From contig DATJCX010000018.1 of the NCBI GenBank assembly GCA_035497735.1, positions 21,941 through 85,940 on the forward strand: 64,000 bases of DNA, in the 5' to 3' direction. The position numbers and the translations under genes were made by a program. The DNA is from Brumimicrobium sp035497735. GTDB taxonomy: Bacteria > Bacteroidota > Bacteroidia > Flavobacteriales_D > Crocinitomicaceae. Each line of letters opens with the position of its first letter. Within the stretch, counting starts at the first letter, position 1. Of this stretch, positions 40,348-50,970 are shown one piece after another. The notes below the pieces were generated by a model. It had not been told where the DNA came from and searched no databases. It saw only the letters and a program-made list of their open reading frames with translations.

Positions 40348-41145
40348 TTAGTTTTTTTTCTTTGCTACAATTTGTCCTTTAAACTTCAAATTGATCGATT
40401 CATATTTATCCCATCCCTCGTAAGGAATCACTTCATCATAAAAGGTCGTTAGTTTTTCGAATTTATTCGAGACCATCTCATCTGAATTCGCCGACCCAAA
40501 AATAATTTTGTTATCTCCCACCCTTGGGATTAAAACAAAACCATCATTCTTTGTGTAATGAACTTGTACAATTTGCGCATCATAAAATGCATCATTACAA
40601 ACATAGTTTGAAATACGATAGATTTGATCCAACTTCAAATTAGTTTTCAAACTATCATTGTTAATTATTTTTGAATACTCAAAACCCGTTCCCAACAAAC
40701 TCTCTAGTCCAGTAAAAACAAGCACTCTAGGTTTTGAATAAGGTGACAATTTCATTAAATTAAATTCATTATCAATATAAAAATCTTTATTTCCCCTCGT
40801 TACAACCCTTGCAACAGGCCTTCTTGTAACTACATCAATGTGCCAATTGGTGTCCAAATCCATGTAAACATCTGCAGTTAAAACCTCGTTCATATTTCGA
40901 ACATAGTTTTCAATTTCAGATAAATTCACGTCTGCTTTTGACATACCTTCTTTAATTAATTGCTTTACACGCAGCTCATCTAAAAGTTCAGTTTCTGTCA
41001 ATAAAGATATACCATCTTGAACGGTTAAATCTATTACTGGCTTTGTCAATACTTGTTTACTCGTACTGATATTTGCACTTATCAATATGAAAACTGTCCC
41101 TATAAAAAGAAATATAAAAAACGCTATTTTCAGTATTCTTTTCAT
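40348..41145 (-). CDS. ftsQ: Cell division protein FtsQ-like
   Basis: The 265-residue protein has one membrane helix near its N terminus (about 5-25) and an extracytoplasmic part that should contain a POTRA-like domain (about 55-130) and a beta domain. Primary sequence is little conserved, so the call rests on topology and on its place between murC and ftsA, where ftsQ lies in the dcw cluster. FtsQ connects FtsA/FtsZ to the wall-synthesis proteins. Its ATG overlaps the murC stop by four bases (ATGA), so translation is probably coupled. Confidence 0.88.
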   Translation of the reverse strand: MKRILKIAFFIFLFIGTVFILISANISTSKQVLTKPVIDLTVQDGISLLTETELLDELRVKQLIKEGMSKADVNLSEIENYVRNMNEVLTADVYMDLDTNWHIDVVTRRPVARVVTRGNKDFYIDNEFNLMKLSPYSKPRVLVFTGLESLLGTGFEYSKIINNDSLKTNLKLDQIYRISNYVCNDAFYDAQIVQVHYTKNDGFVLIPRVGDNKIIFGSANSDEMVSNKFEKLTTFYDEVIPYEGWDKYESINLKFKGQIVAKKKN

Positions 41146-42503
41146 GATAGTATTTGACGTATTGGTTCAACAATTCTATCAATATTTCCAGCACCTACTG
41201 TTAAAAGTATACCTGTTTTCATTTCCTTTACAGCTTTCATGACTTCTTCTGGTGTTTTCACACTCACTTTTGAAGTTATCCTTGTCGCCAGAGCATCACT
41301 TGTGATGCCATCTATCGGCAACTCTCTCGCTGGATATATAGGCATCAAAATCACTTCATCGGCCTTGCTCAAAGATGCTGCAAACTCATTCATAAAGTCT
41401 TGCGTTCTAGAATACAAATGCGGTTGAAAAACAATGCATATCGGTGTATCCTTATAAATTAAGCGTATTGATTCCAGTAAATAATTAATCGCAGTTGGAT
41501 GATGTGCATAATCATCTATATAAATTAAATCGCCCTTTCGCGCAATCATTTCAAATCTTCTTTTCACTCCTTTAAAACTTGCTAAAGCAGCTCTAATTTC
41601 ATCAATTTCAATACCAACAGAAGCACACATTGCGATGACAGCAAGCGCATTTTCTGCGTTGTGAATTCCGGGTAATCCCAACTCAACATTTTTCGTAAGT
41701 TCACTAGCAGTTTGAACATCCATCATAAATTTCCCTTCTTCCACTCTAACGTTTAATCCGCAAAAATCAACAGGCGATCCAGCTTCAAGTCCGTAAGTAA
41801 ATCGGGGCAAGTCTTTACCTACCCTCACATCACGATGAGCAATCAATTTTCCATCTTTATGGATGAGATGCGCATAAATGTCGTACGCTTCTGCCATTTT
41901 CTCCTTGCTCTGATAAATATCTAAGTGATCGGCATCGGTAGATGTAATAATTGTAGAGAAAGGTTTTAATTGATGAAAACTTCTATCGTATTCGTCAGCC
42001 TCCACTACCATCCACGGACTTTCAGGTTCAATCAATAAGTTAGAATTGAAGTTTGCACTGATTCCACCTAAAAAGGCGTTTGTCTTTTGTGGCAAACTTG
42101 ATAAAACATGTGCCAACATCGTTGAAGTTGTTGTTTTACCATGCGAACCAGCTACGGCCAATGTTTTCCATTCCTCCGTAATTTTCCCTAGAACAGCTGC
42201 ACGTTTTAAAATCGTATAACCTGCTTTTTCGAGCCATTGCCATTCTCCCAAATCATGAGGAACAGCTGGAGTGACAACCACTAAAGTTTCCGCAACATCA
42301 CCTACCAAGGATTTTACACCTTCGTTTAAATCTTCATAGTGCACTGAAATTCCTTCATTTTCCAAATTAATGGTAAGGGGAGATTCTGTCTTATCATAAC
42401 CCGCAACGCTTTTTCCCTTGGCATTGAAATAGCGCGCAAGTGCCGACATACCGATTCCGCCGATACCAATAAAATAGATATTTGAATAATTTTGGCTAAT
42501 CAC
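41142..42503 (-). CDS. murC: UDP-N-acetylmuramate-L-alanine ligase MurC
   Basis: The 453-residue protein has the Mur ligase order: an N-terminal Rossmann domain beginning NIYFIGIGGIGMSALARYFN, a central ATP domain with AGSHGKTTTSTMLAHVL at about 116, and a C-terminal domain with YIDDYAHHPTAI and FQPHLYSRT. It adds L-alanine to UDP-MurNAc in the cytoplasm. Length is normal. It shares one base with murG upstream and four with ftsQ downstream, signs of tight coupling. Confidence 0.97.
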   Translation of the reverse strand: MISQNYSNIYFIGIGGIGMSALARYFNAKGKSVAGYDKTESPLTINLENEGISVHYEDLNEGVKSLVGDVAETLVVVTPAVPHDLGEWQWLEKAGYTILKRAAVLGKITEEWKTLAVAGSHGKTTTSTMLAHVLSSLPQKTNAFLGGISANFNSNLLIEPESPWMVVEADEYDRSFHQLKPFSTIITSTDADHLDIYQSKEKMAEAYDIYAHLIHKDGKLIAHRDVRVGKDLPRFTYGLEAGSPVDFCGLNVRVEEGKFMMDVQTASELTKNVELGLPGIHNAENALAVIAMCASVGIEIDEIRAALASFKGVKRRFEMIARKGDLIYIDDYAHHPTAINYLLESIRLIYKDTPICIVFQPHLYSRTQDFMNEFAASLSKADEVILMPIYPARELPIDGITSDALATRITSKVSVKTPEEVMKAVKEMKTGILLTVGAGNIDRIVEPIRQILS

Positions 42504-43603
42504 TATAAAATAGATTTAATCACGTTAACAATTCTTTCGTCCGCATCAGCAATTGCTTTCTCCTTAATGTTTTTTGCTAATACTTTTTGTTCCTCTTCAT
42601 TAGAAAGCAAGTTTAATACACGCTGAACTAATATTTCTCTCGCTTCAATGTCTTTTACATAAATTGCTGCTCCATCATCCACTAAAGCCATTGCATTTTT
42701 GGTTTGATGATCTTCAGCTACATTAGGAGAAGGAACCAAAACAGTCGGCTTCCCAATAATGCATAATTCCGAAATTGCTATTGCACCCGCACGTGAAATA
42801 ATCACATCAGCAGCAGCATAAGCCAATTCCATTTCATTGATGAACTGTGTCAACACAATTCCTGTCATATCTTTATCAGCCGTTACAGCCTTCATTGTTT
42901 CGTACTGCGCACTTCCACATTGCCAAATCAATTGAATATTTTGCTGTTGAAATTCTGCCAATTGATTTACAACACTTTCGTTTAATGTTCGAGCACCTAA
43001 ACTTCCCCCTACTACCAAAACTGTTTTCTTATCAGGAGATAAACCAAAGTGTGCCAACCCTTCTGCTCTTAATCCCTCAATTTGAACTACCTTATTTCTC
43101 ACAGGATTTCCCGTTAAGACAATCTTTTCCTCAGGGAAGAAACGCTCTAAGTTTTTATATGCTACACATATTTTAGTAACAGACTTAGATAATATTTTAT
43201 TGGTTTTTCCAGGATATGAATTCTGTTCCTGAACAACCGTTGGAATCTTCAGCATGCTTGCAATTCTCAAAGTTGGCGCACTTGCGTATCCACCAACCCC
43301 AATCACTACATCAGGCTTAAAATTCTTAATAATCTTTCTTGCTTTTAATAGTGAGTTTGCCAACTTAACAGGTAAAGTTAAATTCTTAACCGTCAACCTT
43401 CTTTGCAAACCACTAATCCAAAGTCCTTCAATTTTATAACCTGCTTCTGGAACTTTTTTCATTTCCATTTTCCCTTCTGCACCGATGAAAAGTATATCAG
43501 CATTTGGGAACTCCAATTTGATTCTATTTGCAATAGCAATGGCCGGGAAGATATGTCCTCCTGTTCCGCCTCCTGATATGATTACTTTTTTAATTTCCAT
43601 CAA
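42503..43603 (-). CDS. murG: Undecaprenyl-PP-MurNAc-pentapeptide GlcNAc transferase MurG
   Basis: A 366-residue GT-B glycosyltransferase. The first glycine-rich loop is ISGGGTGGHIFPAIAIA near residue 10. Later motifs are GGSLGARTLN near 200 and VISRAGAIAISELCIIGKPT near 270, with EDHQTKNA for the sugar nucleotide. It converts lipid I to lipid II on the inner face of the membrane. It starts eight bases after the ftsW stop and shares its last base with the murC start. Confidence 0.97.
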   Translation of the reverse strand: MMEIKKVIISGGGTGGHIFPAIAIANRIKLEFPNADILFIGAEGKMEMKKVPEAGYKIEGLWISGLQRRLTVKNLTLPVKLANSLLKARKIIKNFKPDVVIGVGGYASAPTLRIASMLKIPTVVQEQNSYPGKTNKILSKSVTKICVAYKNLERFFPEEKIVLTGNPVRNKVVQIEGLRAEGLAHFGLSPDKKTVLVVGGSLGARTLNESVVNQLAEFQQQNIQLIWQCGSAQYETMKAVTADKDMTGIVLTQFINEMELAYAAADVIISRAGAIAISELCIIGKPTVLVPSPNVAEDHQTKNAMALVDDGAAIYVKDIEAREILVQRVLNLLSNEEEQKVLAKNIKEKAIADADERIVNVIKSIL

Positions 43604-43611
43604 TTCCTTTT

Positions 43612-44772
43612 TTAATTTGAACTTACAGTTTCTTCACCTATACCATTTTTATGCGCGATACTCTGCACCACGCCAAGAGCCAGACTACTCATCACCATGG
43701 CCGAACCTCCCATTGCAAGGAAAGGCATAATTTGTCCAGTAACTGGCATCAATCCAGTACAAACAAACATATTTACAAGTGCTTGAGATAGAAAAACCAC
43801 CCCCACTCCAATTGATACATAAGTATCAAAAGGATTTTTCGCATTCAATGCTATTTTTAATATACGATAGAACATTATCATATACAACATGATCAATCCA
43901 ATAGATAAAACCAACCCAAACTCTTCAACAAAAGAAGAGTAGAAAAAGTCAGCATACGCTTCAGGTGTATAATGTTTCAATTCACCTTGCCCAACACCTA
44001 CACCAGTGTATCCACCGTTGTAAATAGCCAACTTGGCATTAATCGCCTGCATATTATCTACGGTTACCGCATGGTCATCACTATAAGCTCTAAAAAACCT
44101 ATTCATCCACGTATCGAAACGCGGCAACAAATTCAAGCTTGGTAAAACCAAGTGTAACAACACAACGGAACCTGCTCCAGCAAGTCCAACACCTATAACA
44201 GAAAGTATCTTTTTAAAAGGATACTGAGCAATAAACAACAACAATAAGGCTACACCAAAAAGCAATCCTGCGGTAGAGAAGTTATCCTTTGCAATCAATG
44301 CTGTCATCAGCAATATCGGGAAGGTCATTCTCGCAAAGTCACTATTCCAAAATCCAGGTTTATCATTTTTCACAACGAGTCTTCTAGAAATAAACACAAC
44401 TAACGCAAATTTAGCGAAGTCGGAACTCTGGAAGGTTAGCCCCACAAATGGAATCCTCACCCACCTAGAAGCGTCGTTCACTCTCACTCCAAAAAAGAAG
44501 GTGAAAATCAGCAAGGCTATTGCTAGGTAGAACATGAATTTGGAGAGCTTCTCAATATACTTTGGATCCTTGGTGTGTATCCATTTCATTAACCCAAAAC
44601 CAATAATTATGTAGACAAAATGTTTAAACAAATAACTCAAAGGTGTCCCACCCTCTGTTTTCACAAGAATAGGAACAAAGCTATAGACACTGACCAAGGA
44701 TATTAGCCATAGCAACAGGACTATTACCCAGAGGACCTTATCTCCCTTTAATGTTTTAAATATTTTATCCAC
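43612..44772 (-). CDS. ftsW: SEDS glycosyltransferase FtsW
   Basis: The 386-residue protein has about ten membrane helices and SEDS features: VNDASRWVRIPFVGLTFQSSDFAKF and GYTGVGVGQGELKHYTPEAYADFFYSSFVEEFG, given here only in part by FAKFALVVF and SFVEEFGLVL. FtsW polymerises lipid II during septation with the class B transpeptidase encoded further upstream in the cluster. It follows murD by 36 bases. RodA is the close relative, but the cluster position indicates FtsW. Confidence 0.95.
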   Translation of the reverse strand: MDKIFKTLKGDKVLWVIVLLLWLISLVSVYSFVPILVKTEGGTPLSYLFKHFVYIIIGFGLMKWIHTKDPKYIEKLSKFMFYLAIALLIFTFFFGVRVNDASRWVRIPFVGLTFQSSDFAKFALVVFISRRLVVKNDKPGFWNSDFARMTFPILLMTALIAKDNFSTAGLLFGVALLLLFIAQYPFKKILSVIGVGLAGAGSVVLLHLVLPSLNLLPRFDTWMNRFFRAYSDDHAVTVDNMQAINAKLAIYNGGYTGVGVGQGELKHYTPEAYADFFYSSFVEEFGLVLSIGLIMLYMIMFYRILKIALNAKNPFDTYVSIGVGVVFLSQALVNMFVCTGLMPVTGQIMPFLAMGGSAMVMSSLALGVVQSIAHKNGIGEETVSSN

Positions 44773-44808
44773 GTTTTACTTTTTTCTTTTCAGATAATAA
44801 TGATTTAA

Positions 44809-46152
44809 CTATAGCGCTCTAACCGCTCTTTTAAATCTATTTCCTCTATCTTCATAATTCTCAAACAAGTCGAAACTTGCACAAGCAGGAGACAAAAGAA
44901 CTGTTTCATCTTTCTTTGCGAATTGGTATCCGTAAGCTACAGCCTCAACCGCTGAACCAGCTTCAACGATAGTATCCACAACTCCTGTAAAAGCCTCGAT
45001 GATTTTAGCATTGTCTTTTCCTAGACATACGATAGCTTTTACCTTATCTTTTACCAATTCCAACAACTCATCATAGTTGTTTCCTTTATCAACTCCCCCA
45101 ACAATCCAAACCGTTGGATTATTCATGCTTTCTAGAGCATACCAAGTTGCATTAATATTTGTTGCTTTTGAATCATTAATAAATTCAATACCGTTCACTT
45201 TTGCAACGAATTCTAAGCGGTGTTCAACATTCGTAAAGTCAGATAAACTTTCGCGAATACTTTCCTTTCTAATGTCGGCAATTTTTCCTGCAATTCCAGC
45301 TGCTAAAGAATTTTGAACGTTGTGCATGCCTTTTAAAGCTAAATCATGAATAGACATAGTTATTGTGTTTTTAATTGTTAATGTTTGTTCTTTTTTATTA
45401 AAATATCCTCCTTCCACAGAATCATCTTTTAAAGAAAAAGGTTTTTGTTTTGCTTTTATTTCGTGCGTTTTCAATTGTTTTAAAGTTTCTACATCATCCG
45501 CACTATAGATGAAGAAGTCATTTTCTGTTTGATTTTGAAGAATGCGCATTTTCGCTTTCCCATACTCTTCAATACTTTCATTGTATCTGTCCAAATGGTC
45601 GGGTGTAATATTTAACAGAATCGCGATATCAGCTTTGAATTCGTACATATCTTCCAATTGGAAAGAACTCAATTCAATCACATAATAATCTGCCGAACCT
45701 TCTGTTAGCTTTCTCGCCAAACTCACTCCGATATTACCCGCCATTTCAACATTTAGTCCACCGTTGTGTAAAACGTGGTAAACCAAATGTGTCGTTGTTG
45801 TCTTTCCGTTGCTACCTGTTATCGCAATCATTTTAGCGTCCGTATATCTTGCAGCAAATTCAATTTCTGAAATTGGAAGAATCCCCGCTTTTCTGATTTT
45901 TTGAATCAATTCGCTACTGTTTGCAATACCCGGACTTTTTATGATGATATCAGCTGCCAATACACGCTCCATCGTATGCCCATTTTCCTCCCATTCGATT
46001 TGCTTAGCGTTCAATTCATTCTTGTGTTTGTCTTTGATTTTCCCACCATCACTAACCAACACATTGAATCCTTTAGCTTTAGCCAAAAGCGCTGCTCCAG
46101 TACCGCTTTCGCCAGCACCCAAAATCACGATATTTTTAGCCTCTGTATTCAA
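44809..46152 (-). CDS. murD: UDP-MurNAc-L-Ala-D-glutamate ligase MurD
   Basis: The 447-residue Mur ligase begins NIVILGAGESGTGAALLAK and has the ATP loop ITGSNGKTTTTHLVYHVL at about 114-131, with NITPDHLDRY and a C-terminal FINDSKATNINATWYALESM. The latter is the MurD-specific SKATN motif. It adds D-glutamate to UDP-MurNAc-L-Ala. The start follows the mraY stop directly (adjacent bases), and ftsW follows after 36 bases. Normal length. Confidence 0.97.
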   Translation of the reverse strand: MNTEAKNIVILGAGESGTGAALLAKAKGFNVLVSDGGKIKDKHKNELNAKQIEWEENGHTMERVLAADIIIKSPGIANSSELIQKIRKAGILPISEIEFAARYTDAKMIAITGSNGKTTTTHLVYHVLHNGGLNVEMAGNIGVSLARKLTEGSADYYVIELSSFQLEDMYEFKADIAILLNITPDHLDRYNESIEEYGKAKMRILQNQTENDFFIYSADDVETLKQLKTHEIKAKQKPFSLKDDSVEGGYFNKKEQTLTIKNTITMSIHDLALKGMHNVQNSLAAGIAGKIADIRKESIRESLSDFTNVEHRLEFVAKVNGIEFINDSKATNINATWYALESMNNPTVWIVGGVDKGNNYDELLELVKDKVKAIVCLGKDNAKIIEAFTGVVDTIVEAGSAVEAVAYGYQFAKKDETVLLSPACASFDLFENYEDRGNRFKRAVRAL

Positions 46153-47400
46153 CTATCTTATTTTTAAAGTAACGATTGTAATTACTGCCAATAAAATTCC
46201 GACAATCCAGAATCTTGCGACAATCTTTGCTTCATGGATTCCTTTTTTCTGGTAATGATGATGTAAAGGCGCCATTAGAAAAATTCGCTTTCCTTCACCC
46301 GATATTTTCTTAGTATATTTAAAATAAGCTACCTGCATGATTACAGAAATATTCTCAATTAAGAAAACACCACATAACACAGGGATTAATAATTCTTTTC
46401 TAATCGCAATAGCGAAAACTGCTATCACACCACCGATTGCTAAACTTCCTGTATCCCCCATAAAAACCTGTGCAGGATAAGCGTTGTACCATAAGAAACC
46501 GATACAAGCACCAATAAAGGCGGAGATAAAGACAACCAGTTCTTCCGCATGCGGAATGTACATGACATCTAAATAGTCGGCAAACTGAACGTGAGAACTC
46601 ACATACGCCAAGATGGCCAATGCGATACCAATAATAGCAGAGGAACCGGTGGCAAGACCATCCAATCCATCAGTAATATTCGCTCCGTTAGAAACAGCAG
46701 TTACGATAAAAATAACCACAGGAATAAAAATAAGCCAACCCCATTTACTACCATTCCCACCTAAAATCCAATCATAATTTATTTCATTATTTTTCACAAA
46801 AGGAATGGTAGTCGTCATATCTCTTGTTTCGATCCACTTTACATTTTGTTTATGCATTTTGAGTCTGTGAGAATCTGTTACTACAGTCTCACCTGCTTTT
46901 AATTCATAAGAAATAGGAACTTCCTTGTGCACTTTAACATCTGGATGAAAGAACATAATAGAACCAACGATAATACCCACACCAACCTGTCCGATTACTT
47001 TAAATTTACCAGCTAATCCGTCTTTGTTCTTTCTTATCTTCTTTAAATAATCATCCATAAATCCGATAAACCCTAACCACACCAAAGCAATAATCATCAT
47101 GATTACGTAGATATTGTGGAGTTTTGCAAACAACAATGTTGGAAGTAAAATAGACCCAATGATGATTAAACCACCCATTGTTGGCGTTCCTTCTTTTTCC
47201 TTTTGACCATCTAATCCTAAATCTCTGACTTGCTCACCCATTTGCATTTTTCTTAGCAAACCGATAAGGCGTTTACCAAAAACAACAGAAATGATTAATG
47301 AAGTAATCAAAGCCATTGCAGAACGAAAAGAGATATAATGAAATACTCCCGCGCCTGGCAGATTCAAAGAATCAAAGTAATTAAATAGGTAATACAGCAT
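46153..47400 (-). CDS. mraY: Phospho-MurNAc-pentapeptide transferase MraY
   Basis: The 415-residue protein has ten membrane helices with the catalytic motifs GFMDDYLKK (about 113) and SNGANITDGLDGLATGSSA (about 240), and the C-terminal MAPLHHHYQKKG. It makes lipid I. It is about 50 residues longer than E. coli MraY because of an insertion between about 155 and 225 (from VHKEVPISYELKAG to NNEINYDWILGG), which as far as I know is usual in Bacteroidota. It shares one base with murE upstream. Confidence 0.97.
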   Translation of the reverse strand: MLYYLFNYFDSLNLPGAGVFHYISFRSAMALITSLIISVVFGKRLIGLLRKMQMGEQVRDLGLDGQKEKEGTPTMGGLIIIGSILLPTLLFAKLHNIYVIMMIIALVWLGFIGFMDDYLKKIRKNKDGLAGKFKVIGQVGVGIIVGSIMFFHPDVKVHKEVPISYELKAGETVVTDSHRLKMHKQNVKWIETRDMTTTIPFVKNNEINYDWILGGNGSKWGWLIFIPVVIFIVTAVSNGANITDGLDGLATGSSAIIGIALAILAYVSSHVQFADYLDVMYIPHAEELVVFISAFIGACIGFLWYNAYPAQVFMGDTGSLAIGGVIAVFAIAIRKELLIPVLCGVFLIENISVIMQVAYFKYTKKISGEGKRIFLMAPLHHHYQKKGIHEAKIVARFWIVGILLAVITIVTLKIR

Positions 47401-48866
47401 TATTTCTCTAATTTGTTTAACAGTTCTTTTAATATCTCTAAATCATCGAAGTCATGTTTAACTCCTTTAATTTCTTGGTATGTTTCATGTCCTTTCCCAG
47501 CGATCAAAATGATATCACCTGGCTCAGCCATTGCACAAGCAGTTTTAATTGCTTCTTTTCTGTTGGTGATACTCAATACTTTTTTGAAATATTCACCACC
47601 AATTCCCGCTTGCATTTCTTGAATGATTACTTCAGGATCTTCACTACGCGGATTGTCAGAAGTTAGAATTAGCTTATCACTTAATTCAGCTCCGATAGCA
47701 GCCATTTTTGGTCGCTTGTTTTTATCTCTATCACCGCCACATCCAACTAGCGAGAACAATGTTTCATTTCCTGTGCGGATATCTTTAATCGTTTTCAAAA
47801 CGTTTTCTAAGGCATCTGGTGTATGTGCGTAATCAACAATTCCGATAATACCTGTTGGACTTTGGTAGTACTCAAATCTTCCTTCTACAGATTTCAACTC
47901 TGATATTTGACGCATGATTTCTAATGGTTCACCCAGCAACTGATCAGCAATTGTGTAAACCAATAAAATGTTATAGGCATTAAAGTACCCAACCAATTGC
48001 GTGTATAAATCAGTTCCATTGATAGAAAGTAATAATCCGGAAAAGTTATTCTCCATCACCTTCGCTTTATAATCTGCTAGATTTTTCAAAGCATAAGAAA
48101 CCTTCTTTGCTTTTGTGTTTTGCAACATCACTTCACCGTTTTTATCATCTACGTTTGTGATGGCAACAGCAGAAGCATCTAAATCATCAAAGAATTTCTT
48201 TTTAACATTCAAATACTCTTTGAATGTATTGTGGTAATCTAAATGGTCGTGTGTAATATTGGTGAACGCTCCGATTTCGAAACTTACATTTCCAACACGG
48301 TATTGATGAATAGCATGTGAACTAACTTCCATAAAGCAAAATTCACAGCCAGCATCAACCATTTCAGCAAAAATCTTATTCAGACTCACAGCATCAGGCG
48401 TTGTTTTGTCTGTTGGAATTTCTACGTCGTTAATTTTATTTACAACTGTAGAAATCAAACCTACAGAGTAACCCATATTTTTAAACAAGTTAAACAGCAA
48501 AGTGGTAGTTGTCGTTTTTCCATTCGTTCCTGTTATTCCAACTAGTCTTAATTTCTTTGAAGGCTGATCGTAAAAGTTGTTCGCTAATACCGCAAGCGTC
48601 TTGTGGGAATTATCAACCACCACATAAGTAACACCATCTTTAAGTTGCGCTGGCAATACTTCACAAACAATTGCTGTTGCTCCTAATTCAATTGCTTTAT
48701 TAATAAAATCATGCCCATCAGAAGCCACTCCTTTTATCGCAACAAAAAGGTCGTTTGCTTGAATTTTCCTTGAGTCGAAAACGATTTCATTGATTTCAAT
48801 ATCAGTTGAACCAACAACTTCTTTTATTGAACTTCCGTATAATATGTCTCGAACATTTCTAACCAT
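47400..48866 (-). CDS. murE: UDP-MurNAc-tripeptide synthetase MurE, meso-DAP type
   Basis: The 488-residue protein has the Mur ATP loop TGTNGKTTT at 112-120 and a likely carbamylated lysine in the KKK at 222-224. The substrate-choice motif DNPRSEDP starts at 404; DNPR is known to select meso-diaminopimelate over lysine, so the wall peptide should contain meso-DAP. It acts between MurD and MurF, whose gene is not in this cluster. The gene follows the transpeptidase gene by one base and overlaps mraY by one base. Confidence 0.96.
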   Translation of the reverse strand: MVRNVRDILYGSSIKEVVGSTDIEINEIVFDSRKIQANDLFVAIKGVASDGHDFINKAIELGATAIVCEVLPAQLKDGVTYVVVDNSHKTLAVLANNFYDQPSKKLRLVGITGTNGKTTTTTLLFNLFKNMGYSVGLISTVVNKINDVEIPTDKTTPDAVSLNKIFAEMVDAGCEFCFMEVSSHAIHQYRVGNVSFEIGAFTNITHDHLDYHNTFKEYLNVKKKFFDDLDASAVAITNVDDKNGEVMLQNTKAKKVSYALKNLADYKAKVMENNFSGLLLSINGTDLYTQLVGYFNAYNILLVYTIADQLLGEPLEIMRQISELKSVEGRFEYYQSPTGIIGIVDYAHTPDALENVLKTIKDIRTGNETLFSLVGCGGDRDKNKRPKMAAIGAELSDKLILTSDNPRSEDPEVIIQEMQAGIGGEYFKKVLSITNRKEAIKTACAMAEPGDIILIAGKGHETYQEIKGVKHDFDDLEILKELLNKLEK

Positions 48867-48867
48867 C

Positions 48868-50970
48868 TTATCTTAATCTTAATTCTATTACACCTCCACT
48901 CACTGCTGAAGTTCCCGGTATAATTGATTGATATACTACACGTCCGAAGCCTTCGCTACGAACAGTCATTCCTTGTTTTTCTAATAAATACATCGCATCA
49001 GAGAGTCCCATTCCTCTAACATCTGGAACTTGATTTTTCTCCACTTTTACCGATACGATAGAAACCTTATCTCTCTCGATAGCTGCTTTCACCCAGTCCC
49101 CGGCACCTTTCACTTGCTTTTTCACTTCGAATCTGTTCAAAACAGTATTCAAGTCGTATCTATTTCCGCTCTGTACATTTGGCACACTAGCATACGAAAC
49201 ATTCTCGTTTACCGCTTTATGGAAATTATAATTAGAACCGTACACTTTATTTGCAATTGCCGCGAAAACAGTTCCCGAAACCGACGCCCCATAAATATCA
49301 TTCGTAGGCGCTCCTACCACTACGATACAAGAATAGATTGGATCATCTGCTGGAAAATAACCTGCGAATGAAGCCAAGTATTTTTGCTCACCTTTGTTTC
49401 CATATCCTCTATTATCATTTGCAATTTGAGCAGTACCCGTTTTTCCAGCCACCTTAAAGAATGTCGTTTTAAGTCCCTTTCCTGTTCCCGAAATCATCAC
49501 TTCTTCAAGTGCCGACCTCATCGTATCAATAGTTGCTTTACTCGCGATACTTTCATGCTTAACAATGGGCTTGTATTCCTTGATAACCTCTCTTCTATTG
49601 TCGATAACCTTAGAAACAAATTGCGGTTCCATGTACTTTCCGCCATTAGCTACCGCATTGTAAAAAGCAAGCATTTGTAAAGGCGTCAACTGAATCTCAT
49701 ACCCAATAGAAAGCCAAGCTAATGAACCACCCCACCAATTAGAAGTACCAGGAAGAGAAGAGACAGGTTCACTTTCTCCAGGAATATTTACACCTGTTTT
49801 TTGTGTTAATCCAAACTGATCTAATTTTGCGATAAATTTCTCTGGCTCACTTCTGTAAGCATTAAAAATCACCTTTGAAATCACGTTTGAAGAATGCGCA
49901 AAAGCATCTTTAATCGTAATCTTTCCATAACCCCAACCACGAGAATCTTTTAATGTTTTTCCGTAGAAATCATAGTTTCCAACTGCATTAACAGTATCAG
50001 ATAATTTTATTTTCCCATCTTCTAATGCCGCCATTAAAGAAGCCAACTTCATTGTAGAGCCAGGAACTTCTTTTGTTCCAACAGCATGGTTATACAGTTC
50101 TTCGTAACCACCTTTTCCATTTTCCTGTAAATTCGCAATTGCTTTAACAAATCCAGTTTTCACTTCCATCACCACAACAGTTCCGTAGCGACCTCCTGTA
50201 TTTTGCAACTGTTTTTTCAATTCAGATTGCGCCACTTCTTGGATATCCTTATCAATAGTTGTAACAATATCATATCCATTAATAGCTTCTCTTACAACTG
50301 TTCCGGTAGGTCTCCAACCATGAGAAATTCGCTGTTCAATAACCTCACCTTTCTTTCCAGACAAAAAGTCATTATAAGCTCCTTCGATACCAACCAATAA
50401 AGAATCCTTTTCATTGATACGAACATACCCCAAAGTTCTACTCAACATATCACCATTTGGTCGCTTACGAACAATCGTTGTTTCGTTATCAATAATTCCT
50501 CCTTTAATTCTACCTTCTTTGAAAATTGGAAGTTTACGCAGGTTTTTACGCGTCTCATTCGTAACACGTTTTTGAATCAAAACATATCTATGTCCTCTAC
50601 TTCTTGCTTTTCTTAACTTCTCCTCATACTCTCTCGCTGATTTATCGCCAAAAAGCGCAGAAAGACCAATGGATAAGTTCCCGATTTCACTGTTCCATAA
50701 CTCGTCCTTAACAGTAACAGGGTCCATATACACATCATAGAAAGTAACTGAAGTAACCAAAGGATTTAAATTTACATCTAGAATCTCCCCACGACTAGGT
50801 TCAACAAAAGCAGAGCGTTGCTCCAACTTTGTTTCTCCAGGCGTTGTAAATACGCTTGCTCTCCCATCCATAACAATGAAGAATGTCTTTGCTATAACAG
50901 CAATCATCGCCATTGCCACTACAAAGTAGAGCAGGTAAACACGTATTATGACTCCTCTTGGTAAATTCAT
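48868..50970 (-). CDS. ftsI: FtsI-like class B penicillin-binding protein with PASTA domain
   Basis: The 700-residue protein has an N-terminal membrane anchor (about 10-32), a dimerisation domain, and a transpeptidase domain with the three active-site motifs S305-T-M-K, SSN (360-362) and KTGTAQ (from 510). A PASTA domain closes the protein (about 640-700, NQVPDVRGMGLSDAMYLLEKQ in shortened form VPDVRGMGLSDAMY). It cross-links septal peptidoglycan together with FtsW. The size with PASTA is normal for Bacteroidota. It shares one base with the ftsL-like gene and is two bases from murE. Confidence 0.95.
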   Translation of the reverse strand: MNLPRGVIIRVYLLYFVVAMAMIAVIAKTFFIVMDGRASVFTTPGETKLEQRSAFVEPSRGEILDVNLNPLVTSVTFYDVYMDPVTVKDELWNSEIGNLSIGLSALFGDKSAREYEEKLRKARSRGHRYVLIQKRVTNETRKNLRKLPIFKEGRIKGGIIDNETTIVRKRPNGDMLSRTLGYVRINEKDSLLVGIEGAYNDFLSGKKGEVIEQRISHGWRPTGTVVREAINGYDIVTTIDKDIQEVAQSELKKQLQNTGGRYGTVVVMEVKTGFVKAIANLQENGKGGYEELYNHAVGTKEVPGSTMKLASLMAALEDGKIKLSDTVNAVGNYDFYGKTLKDSRGWGYGKITIKDAFAHSSNVISKVIFNAYRSEPEKFIAKLDQFGLTQKTGVNIPGESEPVSSLPGTSNWWGGSLAWLSIGYEIQLTPLQMLAFYNAVANGGKYMEPQFVSKVIDNRREVIKEYKPIVKHESIASKATIDTMRSALEEVMISGTGKGLKTTFFKVAGKTGTAQIANDNRGYGNKGEQKYLASFAGYFPADDPIYSCIVVVGAPTNDIYGASVSGTVFAAIANKVYGSNYNFHKAVNENVSYASVPNVQSGNRYDLNTVLNRFEVKKQVKGAGDWVKAAIERDKVSIVSVKVEKNQVPDVRGMGLSDAMYLLEKQGMTVRSEGFGRVVYQSIIPGTSAVSGGVIELRLR